NCBI GenBank assembly: GCA_006176705.1
Contig: QRFJ01004963.1
Coordinates: forward strand, 114,939 to 178,938
Direction: 5' to 3'
Length of the DNA stretch: 64,000 nucleotides
Source of the DNA: Cocos nucifera
Lineage: Eukaryota; Streptophyta; Magnoliopsida; Arecales; Arecaceae
Part shown: positions 24,204 through 34,628 of the stretch, piece after piece
Position numbering within the stretch: the first letter of the stretch is position 1
How the letters are laid out: every line of letters begins with the position of its first letter
Translations under genes and position numbers: made by a program
The notes under the pieces: model-generated
Databases searched by the model: none
The model's input: the letters and a program-made list of their open reading frames with translations, nothing else
What the model was told of the DNA's origin: nothing

Positions 24204-24837
24204 TTTTGTATGTAGGTGTGTCTTGTGTCCAAAAGAGAAAATCGAAGATGGTATCTTGATAGTGGATGCCCAAGACACATGACTGATGATGAATCCTAAT
24301 TCATGATGCTTGATGCTAAAAATGGAGGAATGGTCACCTTTAGAGATAATGGCAAAGGAAAGATTATCGATATTGATAACATTGGTATCACTCCCTCCAA
24401 GTATATTAAAAATGTTTTATTAGTAGATGGTTTGAAACACAATCTCTTAAGCATTAGTTAACTTTGTGACAAGGGTTACAAAGTTATTTTTGAATCTTCA
24501 TTATACATTGTAACTAGTTCCAATGATGATGCATTAAGTTCGTTGGACATAGATAGGGTAATGTTTATATGGTAGATTTGAATGATGTTTATATGATAAA
24601 CATGCAATGTTTAGTAGTTATGAATTCCAAAATTAATGAAACTAGTTGGCTTTGACACTATAGGCTTGCATACATTAGTATTTATTCACTTTCAAAGCTT
24701 ATCAAAAAGAAATTAGTTACCGGTTTACCAAAATTGAACTTTGAAAAAGATAAAATTTGTGATGCATGCCAACTAGGTAAACAAACTAGAGTTTCATTCA
24801 AATCTAAGAACATTGTTTCAACTTCTAGGCCATTAAA
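24204..24837 (+). pseudogene. protease and integrase N-terminus of element E
   Basis: In frame with gag after a TAG at 24213. The protease catalytic turn Asp-Ser-Gly is intact at 24258-24266. Further stops occur near 24297 and 24460. The integrase zinc domain near 24650-24780 has lost one His (Tyr) but keeps CysX2Cys (Cys-Asp-Ala-Cys near 24760). The gene is interrupted at 24838 by element D just before the first catalytic Asp and resumes at 36962. Confidence 0.83.
24833..24837. repeat. Target-site duplication of element D, left copy
   Basis: TTAAA left of the first family II LTR; TTGAA at 36962-36966 right of the last one. There is one mismatch. Removing the insert joins the two halves of E integrase in frame across Pro-Leu-Lys-Leu-Leu-His. 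Confidence 0.82.
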
Positions 24838-26502
24838 TGTTAGATATGTGTGCCCTAGAAGCTAGAATTTGCTGACACTTGTAATACACTTCTAGGGACA
24901 AAATTATAATTTTAACTATAAATAATAAAATGAATTATTTTCTATCACATATGTGTATTTACTGTCTGTGTTACATCCCTTGAGTTAATGGGAATGATAA
25001 TTCTTATTTTCAAGAGTTGAAAATTTAAGATAAGAATTTTCATTATTAACTCATAAAATACTCCTGACCATTGGATCATCATGAGGATGGTGATTGATCT
25101 GAAAGGTTAGTGTACAATCACTTTTTATAGTAGATGAGTCTTGAGTCTATGATGTAGAGAAATCGAAGCAAGAGTATAGATACTCGTTAGAGAACGAGGG
25201 CACTGAGTGTGACCACCTTGAGTAGTCATAAGGAAGTCTACCTTCTCGTCGATGACTGACTCGAAGCTGCAGTGGTGTGTCTGGTTCTTTGACCTAAGGT
25301 GCATCGGTAGTTCATCTTGAGGGTGTTATAGTTTGACTATACCATGACTTGGTCTCCTAGTCATTCGAAACCCTAAGGTGTATGTTGGCTATAGCATGTT
25401 CATTGTAGGAATTGGATTGCACCAAGATGGAATCTATCTATCTCGGTGGATGAGGAGCAGCCCTATGATGATCATGAGAATCAAGTCCATAAGCCCATGG
25501 CCATGGTAGAGAGTGAAATAATAGAAAGAGTTTCTATTAAGGTTTTCACATCGGACTTGAATCAAATGATTAAATCATATGGTAGAAATTAGGGTTTGAC
25601 GAGTTCACCTTAACCCTAAACTGATCGAGGCTCAAGATAGAAGCACTTAATCACATAGGTAGCTACACTAAGAGGTTGATTTTCAATTTTTGATGGATTG
25701 CCACCATATACTGCTAGGTGTCACTGGTGGATTTTGGGAGCAATTAGAATGATTTAGATGATCGATCATTCCAGTTGTTTGAATCAGAAGAATTCTGATC
25801 CATCGAAAGGAGTTTCGATGATGTCGATGATAGAGATCATGACATATCCCATTATCATATAGAACTAAATTTAACTGGGTCACACAAACAAGAATTTAGG
25901 TCTGGATATCATCTATTGGACTAATCCAGTTCAATTGATTTGAATTAGATTCAATTAGGTTCAAGAAAATCATGCTAGCACACGATTGAACCTAACATTC
26001 TCCTTTATCTATCATTAAAAGTTGTCTCAACCGAGTCAAATGAGTTTGTGCTCACTCAGGTACCTTTACCTAGTCTGACTGGAGCTTGTCCAAGTCAAAA
26101 AAGGATTGTCTTAATTTATGAGATAAATTTGAGATAACACCTACCATTTTTCATCACTTGCTAATTCTTATCCTTTGACTTGGTCAAACATTGACCTTTG
26201 ACCCTTGGACATCTGCCCATATGTCATGCACTTATTTGAGAGTAGATAGGGGCTTGTCCCCTCCCTAGAAATTAGAAAGGAGGGGGCGCATGCATAGGAT
26301 GGCGTGCGCCCAGGGATTGGGACGCCTGGAGTCCCATACGGATGGAACTCCAGGTTGCTTCTTGGATTCAAACTAGGTGACCCTCATCTATAGACTTTGA
26401 TCAGTCTTAGGCGCCATCTAAGGATGAATCTAGGGGTCTCTTATCTGATTGGATCAGGTGATATCATCCCACCAGTTAGATCTAGATCTGATTGCATGAA
26501 GC
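24838..26502 (+). repeat. Partial family II LTR at left end of D
   Basis: Begins TGTTAGATATGTGTGCC, the true LTR start, and matches the first 1.65 kb of the LTR. It is cut after GATTGCATGAAGC, where a second LTR begins. The remaining 0.6 kb of this LTR, including the promoter region, is absent. Confidence 0.88.
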
Positions 26503-28763
26503 TATTAGATATGAGTGCCCTAGAAGCCAAAATTGGCTAACACTTGTAATACACTTCTAAGAGCAAAATTGTAATTTTGACTATTAATAATAAAGTGGGT
26601 TATTTTCTATCACATAAGTGTATTTAGTGTCTATGATACATCCCTTGAGTTAGTGGTAATGATAATTCATATTTTCAAGAGTTGAAAATTTAAGACATGA
26701 ATTTTTATTTATTAACTCATAAAATACTCCTGACCATAGGATCATCATGAGGATGGTGATTGATCTAGAAGGTTAGTGTACAATCACTTCTTTATAGTAG
26801 ATGAGTCTTAAGTCTATGGTGTAAAAACATCAGAATGAGAGTATAGGTACTCGTTAGAGAACGAGGGCACTGAGCGTGACCACCTCGAGTGGTCATAAGA
26901 AAGTCTATCTTCTAATCGATGACTGACTCGATGCTGCAGTGGTGTGTCTGGTTCTTTGACCTAAGGTGCATCGGTAGTTCACCTTGAGGGTGTTATAGTT
27001 TGACTATACCATGACTTGGTCTCCTAGCCATTCCGAACCCTGAGGTGTATGTTGGCTATAGCATGTTCATTGTAGGAATTGGATTGCACCAAAATGAAAT
27101 CTATCTACCTCGGTGGATGAGGAGCAGCCCTATGATGATCATGAAAATCAAGTCCATAAGCCCATGGCCATGGCAGAGAGTATGAAATAATAGAAATAGT
27201 TTCTATTAAGGTTTTCACATCGGACTTGAATCGAATGTTTAAATCATATGATAGATATTAGGGTTTGACGATTTCACCTTAACCCTAATTTGATCGGGGC
27301 TCAAGATAGAAGAACTTAATCACACAAGTAGCTGCACCGAGAGGTTCATTTTTAGTTTTGTTAGATTGCCACCATATGTTGCTAGGTGTCACTGGTGGAT
27401 TTTGGGAGCAACTAGAATGATTTTGATGATCGATCATTCTAGTAGTCTGAATCAAAAAAGTTCTGATCCATCGAAAGAAGTTTCGATGTTGTCGATGATG
27501 GAAATCATGACATATCTTATTACCATATAGAACTGAACCTAATTGGATCACACAAATAAGGGTTTGGATCTAGATATCATCAATTGGACTAATCCAGTTC
27601 AATTGATTTGAATAAGATTCAATTAGGTTCAAGAAAATCATGCTAGCACACGATTGAGCCTAACATTCTCCTTTTTCTATTTTAAAAGTTATCTCGAATG
27701 AGCCAAATAAGTTTGTGCTCACTCAGATACCTTTACCTAGTCTAATTGGAGCTTGTCCAAGTCAGAAAAGGGTTGTCTTAATTTATAAGATAAATTTGAG
27801 ACAACACTTGCCATTTTTCGTCATCTACTAATTCTTATACTTTGACTTGGTCAAACATTGACCTTTGACCCTTGGACATCTGCCCGTGTCACACACTTAT
27901 TGGAGAGTAGATAGGGGCTTGTCCCCTCTCTAGAAATTGGAAAGAAAGGGGCGCATGCCTAGGATGGCGTGCGCCTAAGGATAGGGATGCTGGAGTCCCA
28001 TACGGATGGGACTCCAGGTTGCTTGTTGGATTCAAACTAGGTGACCCTCACCTATAGACTTTGACCAGTCTTAGGCACCACCTTAGGATGAATCCATGGG
28101 TCTCTTGTCCCACCATTCAGATTTAGATCTGATTGAACGAAGCAACGCGATTGGATGGGGTGATGCAGCACTGCATGGCGCAACAGAGTCCATAAATAGA
28201 CCTTGTCTACGCCCACTTTTGATAACTCCTCTTCCAAGCCACGCCCCAAGGCTGCCCCTCTTTCTTCTCCATGCCACCATCTAGCCCTCTCCCTCCTCTC
28301 CATGCCCAAGAAAGTTGGGCCCTTAGATTAGTGCGAGTCAAGCAAGGAAAGGCTGACGAAAAAGGAAGAAGGCAGCACTGCTGTAGGGACGATGGGTGAT
28401 CTTCAAAAGGTGTTTTGAAGATCCTCCAAATCTGATCTAGATTTAATTTTTGGAGAAAAGAAAGAGAAGGAGAAGATCTCTAGATCCAACTTGAGTGGAT
28501 ATCGATAGAGGCCAGGTGCTTGCATGGCTAGATCCAGAATCTCAGAGCTTCCACAGGATCATCAATGGATAATCAGATTACCCAAGATCAAGGTAAAAAT
28601 TAATTTAGAATTAATTTAGTTTTATTTTCTTAACTATTAGTTTATAAATCAAATTTAAAAAAGTGTCAGATCTGATCTAGATCTAAGAGAAAATTTTTGA
28701 AATATTTCTCTTGATCTAATCAGATCTGAATGAACCTGACCCAAAAAATCAGGATTCCCTTCA
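26503..28763 (+). repeat. 5' LTR of element D (family II)
   Basis: TATTAGATATGAG...CCCTTCA, 2261 bp, followed by the primer-binding site. The TATA box equivalent at 28191 reads CATAAATA, one base off the TATAAATA of the 3' LTR. Small frames at 28052-28309 lie in the LTR promoter region and are not genes. Confidence 0.88.
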
Positions 28764-28765
28764 AC

Positions 28766-28780
28766 TGGTATCAAAGCCAG
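28766..28780 (+). other. Primer-binding site of element D
   Basis: TGGTATCAAAGCCAG, two bases after the LTR end. Met-tRNA type with one G-to-A change. Confidence 0.87.
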
Positions 28781-28925
28781 GCTCTTATAAATTTTTTCTA
28801 GATCTGATTTAATTTAATTAATTAGTAATTTTAGATATCACATGAGATGTGATTAGATCTAAAATTAAAAAATTAAAAACAAAATTAAAATAAATTAATT
28901 TAGATCTAATATGTATGAGATACAT

Positions 28926-29150
28926 AACTAGACTAGGAATAGAATTATTCTATGTATAGTCTAGTTTGATCACAATTATTGTTTGATTAATAGTAATTTT
29001 TAGATCTATTTATTTTTTATTTTCTAATGTTATAAATGTTATAATTAGATCTAAAAGTAGAAAATAAAATAAAATTAATTATTCATATGAGATATGATAG
29101 TTGCATGTTTAGACTAGTTGTAGAATAGTTCTGCAAATAGGTCTAGATTA
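28926..29150 (+). other. Hairpin pair in family II leader
   Basis: Hairpin 1: AACTAGACTA (28926-28935) pairs perfectly with TAGTCTAGTT (28957-28966), with an inner ATAGAAT/ATTCTAT stem. It is kept in J at 60345-60384. Hairpin 2: TTTAGAC (29108) with GTCTAGA (29141), plus an inner GTAGAA/TTCTGC stem. The two hairpins are about 180 bases apart, similar to the spacing of the family I pair. Confidence 0.62.
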
Positions 29151-29329
29151 AATTTTATTTGATATGATCGAATTTAAATTTAATTTTTTTAGATGATTAT
29201 AAGATAATTTAGATCTAAAAAATATGCATGCATGATATATGTGATATATATAAAATATATTTTAATTAGATCTATTTTTTATATATGAGATATATGCTTA
29301 GATCTAATTAGTTTTTGTAGATTAGTTGT

Positions 29330-29463
29330 ATTTCTGATTAAAGACGTTCCCTTGGCCGTCCGATCATAAGAACAAAGAAGAGTTTAAAGGACCCTCTCCT
29401 TCCATTCGATGGGGTGTTCTTATGATGTGTAGGGGTGCTGCGCGTTCGTCCTTAATCAAAAAT
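29330..29463 (+). other. Conserved double stem in family II leader (copy in D)
   Basis: Outer arms at 29330-29345 and 29448-29463 (two mismatches); inner arms ATCATAAGAACA (29363) and TGTTCTTATGAT (29415) pair perfectly over 12 bases. The J copy at 60719-60843 has a perfect 14-bp outer stem. It could be an RNA structure of the genomic transcript or an old foldback element captured by the family. Confidence 0.65.
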
Positions 29464-30648
29464 TGAAAAACTTACTTTCTGCAAAACCCCCAAGATCCTG
29501 AAACCCTAGGATTTTTCACATATTTTATTTATGAACCCTAACTTAATTAAGAATTAAGTTTATGAAAATATAATTAGGTCTAAAATTAAGAATTTTAGAT
29601 CTAAGACATATTCATAAAACTGGGTTCGGGCTTGGGTAGCTCAATTAGGTCTAAGCGGTTGATCAAACCGAATCAAGAGTTGGTTAGATGGGATCAACAA
29701 TGCTTAAATTGACCAGCCTAATAGGATTAAGTCTGGGTCAAGATCAAGTCACATGAGTGATCGATCAAGCTAAGACCTAATTAGGCTCAGAGGTTAGAGT
29801 CTGGATTGTAGGCTAACCCAATTGGTTCTATCTCAATAATTTGGTGTCTAAGGTAAGTTTGGCAGATACGATCGACTGGTTTTTAATTAGGAGCTACTCG
29901 ACTCGAATGCGTTCTTGTCGAGTTAATGGCATATCCCTTCCACCGATCTCACTTACCTGGCCATATTTGTTGACTTAGTTCTGATCTGAGGTGGTCAATA
30001 ATCCGAGCTAACCCATGCCACTAGGTTAGTCATAATGGTTATGACTATGTCAAGTCTAGTTTAATGAGACCTAAATCAAATCTCCCTAAGAAAAGATTAA
30101 GTCTAAGGTCTTCCACCATTGTAGATGTGCGGGCCCTTCCCGGGGTTGATTGTTCTCGACTGGTTACAGTGGCTCAGTTGCATTGGAAAGATGCAACCAT
30201 GTCTATTAGGCATTGGATGCTATGGGACTGGAGGATGAGTTGGGCTCAATATTTCGGATACGGTGAGAGATCCAATTAGGAATCCAGTCTATGCAAATGG
30301 TGGGTCTGACTTAATTAAGGAGTGGATCAATATTCCGAACATACGGTGAGATTCATGAATTAGAGACCAAGTTTGGGTGCACCATGATTAGAGAATCATT
30401 GAACAAGAGTTGTTCACTCATTGGCTAACCCATCACCAATAACTGTTAGGTGAGGTGATGAGTCAGTTGATGGGACCACACCGTCCACTAGAAATCAGTA
30501 ATCATGGAGATTTTTGCATCTCTACAGAGAAAGTGTAGGGATCCAAGAAAATAGTGGGAGCTAATTTATTTTAAAATAAAATTTCTAAATAAATTGGTTA
30601 AGTCTTAATTACAATATCTAACTAGAAACTTTGACTCTCTACAGAAAG

Positions 30649-31404
30649 ATGTCTGCATTCAACCCACTAGCACGAATCCTGGACACCCATAGACTGACCG
30701 GACCAAATTATAAGAATTGGCTCCGAAACTTCAAAATCATTTTGGATTTCGAGAAGTTAACTCATGTATTGGACCAGGACCCTCCCACCTTACCAGCTCG
30801 TCCATCCACTGAACAGAGAGCGTCTCTGGAAAAATGGACTGACGAAGATAATAAGGCCAGATACTACATGTTGGGCTCGATGTCTGATGAGCTTCAGCGC
30901 CAACATGAAGATATTAGGACTGCTCGCCAAATGTTGGCTCACCTATAGGAGATGTTTGGTGAACAGAGTCACGCAGCCAAGTATCAAGTCACTAAATGAC
31001 TTTTCAAGGCTAAGATGCGTGATGGGCAGTCAGTCCAAGATCATTGTCTGATGATGATCAAGGACTTGGAAGAGCTTGAGAAGCTTGGTGTGAAGTTAGA
31101 CTTGGATCTGCAGAATGATATTAATTCTGCAATCCTTGACTGATGCATATGGATATTCATCATGAATTACCATATGCATAAACTTCAAAAATTCCTTGGC
31201 CGAACTTAATGAATATGCTGGTTACCACTGAGCTTTCTATGAAAGGTTCTAAAGGCTCAGTTCTTGCTATGGAACGGACTTCTTTCAAAAGAAAGTCTTT
31301 TGAAAAGAAAGAAGAAAGTCTATGAAAAAGCAAAAGGTGGAAGGAGGAAAGAAGAAAAAGGCAGAGCTGAAGAAGGCCACTGATCAAAGGAAAAGTTATT
31401 TCCA
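30649..31404 (+). pseudogene. gag of element D (family II)
   Basis: The ATG at 30649 opens a family II Gag: N-terminal segment with the Asn-Tyr-Lys-Asn-Trp-Leu motif near residue 26, a capsid region, then a very Lys-rich tail. It is broken by TAG at 30946, TGA at 30997, and frame changes near 31122, 31205, 31305 and 31415. In the zinc knuckle at about 31396-31440 the first Cys reads Tyr and an extra base splits the motif; the distal His-X4-Cys is intact. Apart from these breaks the sequence is well kept. Confidence 0.87.
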
Positions 31405-31935
31405 TTGCAACAATGCGACGGCCACTGGAAGCGGAACTGCCCTACTTACCTGGCCATCCTGAAGAACAAGAAGGAAGGTCCTTCTGGAGGTATGCTCATT
31501 ATTGAGTCTAACCTTACGGTTTCTTCTGCATCCAGTTGGGTGCTTGACTCTGGTTCTAGTGCTCATCTGTGCACTTCTATGCAGGGTCTTGAGGATAGCA
31601 GGAGGCTGAGGGATGGAGACATGATCCTACGCATCGGTAATGGAGCAAGAGTTGCTGCAGTGGTCGTGGGAACATACCCTCTTTGATTACCATCTGGTTT
31701 AGACTTAGTTTTAAAAGACTGTTATTATGTGCCTGCAGCTAGCAGGAATTTGATTTCTGTTTCATGCTTAGCAGTAGAAGGCTATGTGATTATCTTCTTT
31801 AAGGACCATTGTAACATTCTTTATGAAAGAAATAAAATTGCAAATGGTTTCCTTATTAACGGTCTTTATCAGTTACATATTGATGTACCTATTTTTAACT
31901 ATCGAGCAAAATGTGAATGCCATAAAATCAAATGA
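31405..31935 (+). pseudogene. zinc knuckle end and protease of element D
   Basis: One frame from the distal zinc-knuckle half through the aspartic protease, interrupted only by TGA at 31684 and ended by TGA at 31933. The catalytic Asp-Ser-Gly is intact near 31550, in the Trp-Val-Leu-Asp-Ser-Gly context. The later Ala-Ala-Ser-Arg-Asn-Leu-Ile-Ser-Val segment is the usual protease C-terminal part. The protease would cut the Gag-Pol polyprotein. Confidence 0.85.
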
Positions 31936-32809
31936 CCTAGGGATAGTCCAAATGACAGATATCTATGGCACCTGAGATTAGGTCATATAGCAGAAGATAG
32001 GATCAACAAATTGGAGAAAAATGGGCTATTGAGTCCATTGACTTCCGAGTCATATCCAACTTGTGAATCTTGTCTTCAAGGCAAAATGACTAAACTCCCT
32101 TTTGTTGGACATGGGGAGAGGGCCACAGATCTTCTTGCCCTAGTACATACTGATGTGTGCGGCCCATTTGATGTGCCGGCTAGAGGCAATTTTGTCTACT
32201 TCATTACCTTTACCGATGATCTATCTAGGTATGGGTATGTGTATCTTATGAGACACAAGTCTGAAGCTTTTGAAAAGTTCAAAGAATTCAGACATGAAGT
32301 AGAAAAATAAACTGGAAAACCCATTAAGGTTCTTCGATCAGATCGAGGAGGTGAATACCTTAGTCAGGAAATTCCTAGACTATCTCAAGGAAAATGGCAT
32401 AGTCTCTCAATGGACTCCACCAGGAACACCTCAACTCAATGGGATTTCAGAATGGAGAAATCGGACCCTATTAGATATGGTTCGATCCATGATGAGCTTC
32501 ACAGACCTCCCTGATTTTCTTTGGGGACATTCATTGTTAACTTCAATTTACTTACTGAATAGGGTTCCCTCTAAAACCGTTCCTACCACACCGTATGAGA
32601 TATGGCATGGTAAGAAACCAAGTCTGAGTCATCTCAGAATTTGGGATTGTCCGGCTCATGTCAAAAGACAACAAGCGGACAAGTTAGAGTTTAGGTCCTT
32701 TAGAGCTCGATTCATAGGATATCCTAAAGAGTCATTAGGATACTATTTCTACATTCCAGAAGACCACAATGTGATTGTGAGTCGACATGCCATCTTTCTT
32801 GAAAAATAG
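31936..32809 (+). pseudogene. integrase of element D
   Basis: Zinc domain intact: His pair in the His-Leu-Arg-Leu-Gly-His motif near 31970 and Cys-Glu-Ser-Cys near 32065. The catalytic Asp (His-Thr-Asp-Val near 32150), Asp (Ser-Asp-Arg-Gly-Gly near 32341) and Glu (Ile-Ser-Glu near 32450) are all present. Breaks: TAA at 32308, a one-base frame change near 32360 and TAG at 32807, a codon that is also TAG in B (20971). Before those breaks it would insert cDNA into host DNA. Confidence 0.87.
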
Positions 32810-33690
32810 TTTATTCAAGATAGCGGCATTGGAAAGCAGATTCAAGCTTGATGAGAAAGTCTCACAAGCAGCAACGAGCTAAGGACCAAGTGGAACCAAA
32901 TCAGGTTGAGCCAATAAGAACACTACCTCCTCCACCTCGTAGATCGGAAAGAGTTTTCGTCCCCCTGAAAGATACTTAGGTATTATTTCAGAGGAATGTA
33001 GAGGAAATGTTCCTCGTAGGTAATGGTGCTCATGGTGATGATCCCAAAACCTACAACGAGGCGATATCAGATATCGACTCCGAGAAATGGCTTAGAGGCA
33101 ATGCAGTCAGAAATTGACTCGATGCACTCAAACCAAGTCTGGACCTTGGTAGATCCACCAGAAGGTATAGTACCTATTGGGTGTAAATGGATCTTCAAGA
33201 GAAAGATTGGTGCAGATGGGAAATGTGGAGACATTCAAGGCTAGACTAGTGGCAAAAGGTTATAGTCAACGTGAAGGCATTGACTATCAGGATACCTTTT
33301 CCCAGTGGCTATGCTAAAATCCATCCGCACATTGCTTGCCTGTTGCAGCCTATTTCGATTATGAAATATGGCAAATGGACGTGAAAATGGCATTCTTAAA
33401 TGGATATCTTGAGGAAGATATCTATATGGAACAGCCGCTAGGTTTCACATCCAGTGATACTGATCACAAGGTTTGCAAGCTGCAAAGGTCCATATATGGA
33501 CTTAAGCAAGCATCTCTCGGAGCTGGAACACTCGTTTCAATGATGTGATCAAAAAGTTTGGTTTCATCAAAAATGAAGAGGAACCATGTATTTTCAAAAA
33601 GGTCAGTGGGAGCGCTGTTGTCTTCCTCGTATTGTACGTGGATGACATCCTCCTTATTGGGAATGATATTCCCATGTTGACATCAGTCAA
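32810..33690 (+). pseudogene. integrase tail and reverse transcriptase of element D
   Basis: RT blocks are readable but spread over several frames. The Gly-Cys-Lys-Trp-Ile-Phe-Lys block near 33178 is followed by a frame change near 33220. Met-Asp-Val-Lys-Met-Ala-Phe-Leu-Asn-Gly is near 33378. The Tyr-Gly-Leu-Lys-Gln-Ala block near 33498 is followed by a two-base insertion near 33515. The active site Tyr-Val-Asp-Asp at 33635-33646 is intact. Another frame change near 33690 leads into the open RT/RNase H end. All visible breaks in the RT core are small indels. Confidence 0.86.
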
Positions 33691-34614
33691 ATGTGGTTGT
33701 CCAAGGAATTCTCCATGAAAGACCTAGGTGAAGCATCCTTTATTCTAGGAATTAAGGTCTATAGGGATAGACCGAATAGGATGCTAGGACTTTCACAGAA
33801 GATGTACATAGAGGAAGTACTAAAGAGGTTTAGTATGGAAAACTCTAAGAGGGGATTAATACCCTTCAGACATGGTATTCATCTTTCCAAGAAGATGTGC
33901 CCTAGCACACCTGAGGAAATAGAATGCATGAGCAAGATCCCTTATGCTTCTGCAATAGGGAGCCTCATGTATGCCATGCTATGTACACGACCTGATATAG
34001 CCCATGCTGTGAGTGTCACAAGCAGATATCAGTCAAATCCAGGTGAAGAACACTGGACTTCTGTGAAATGTATCCTTAAGTACTTGAGAAGAACTAAGGA
34101 TATGATGTTGGTCTTTGGTAATGGAGAACTCCAAGTCCAGGGATACACAGACTCGGATTTCATGTCCGATATAGATGATCGAAAGTCGACATCTGGAAGT
34201 CTGTTTGTGTGCAATGGTGGAGCTGTCAGCTGGAAGAGTTCCAAGCAAACGGTGATAGCAGATTCCACCATGGAAGCAGAATATATCGCTGCATCAGAGG
34301 CTGCAAAGGAAGCATTCTGGTACAAGAAGTTTGCTGCAGAAATTGGAGTAATGCCATCAGATGCCATTCCTCTATACTGCGACAACAATGGCGCCATAGC
34401 CCTTGCTAAGGAGCCGAGGTCTCACCAGAAATCCAAGCACATTGAGCGGCGATACCACCTCATCCGCGATTACCTCGAGAAGGGTTACGTCGAGGTCAAG
34501 AGAGTCAACTCCACAGATAATGTGGCAGACCCACTTACAAAGCCGTTGGGCCAGCAGAAGATCGAAGCCCACCTTGAGAAGATGGGACTTAGACTTGTAG
34601 CCAATTGGCTTTAG
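33691..34614 (+). CDS. RT C-terminus and RNase H of element D, intact open segment
   Basis: An open segment of 307 residues with no stop. It is a fragment of pol rather than an independent gene, and its first Met is arbitrary. It covers the RT thumb/connection (residues 1-130) and a complete RNase H: Asp in Tyr-Thr-Asp-Ser-Asp (residue 154), Glu in Met-Glu-Ala-Glu-Tyr (about 195), Asp in Tyr-Cys-Asp-Asn-Asn (231), then Lys-His-Ile-Glu and Asp-Pro-Leu-Thr-Lys-Pro near the end. It ends TAG at 34612, one base before the polypurine tract. Antisense frames here are shadows. Confidence 0.88.
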   Translation: MWLSKEFSMKDLGEASFILGIKVYRDRPNRMLGLSQKMYIEEVLKRFSMENSKRGLIPFRHGIHLSKKMCPSTPEEIECMSKIPYASAIGSLMYAMLCTRPDIAHAVSVTSRYQSNPGEEHWTSVKCILKYLRRTKDMMLVFGNGELQVQGYTDSDFMSDIDDRKSTSGSLFVCNGGAVSWKSSKQTVIADSTMEAEYIAASEAAKEAFWYKKFAAEIGVMPSDAIPLYCDNNGAIALAKEPRSHQKSKHIERRYHLIRDYLEKGYVEVKRVNSTDNVADPLTKPLGQQKIEAHLEKMGLRLVANWL

Positions 34615-34628
34615 GACAAGTGGGAGAT
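34615..34628 (+). other. Polypurine tract of element D
   Basis: GACAAGTGGGAGAT lies between the pol stop and the LTR start. Same position and near-identical sequence as in A, B and C. Confidence 0.8.

Larger units (their letters stand above)
28781..30648 (+). other. Untranslated leader of element D
   Basis: 1.87 kb without supported coding sequence. It holds a pair of hairpins (28926-29150) and a conserved double stem (29330-29463). The distal half (29637-30648) aligns with B and J. An open frame at 30064-30279 lies wholly in this leader and is broken in the other copies, so it is not called. Confidence 0.8.

Noticed and set aside
28052..28309. Overlapping open frames on both strands near the LTR promoter of D
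   Set aside because: They lie in LTR sequence repeated at 36243-36461, 59679-59943 and 63322-63543, where the frames differ; no domain is recognisable.
34029..34397. Antisense frames opposite RNase H of D
   Set aside because: They are shadows of a conserved sense coding frame.
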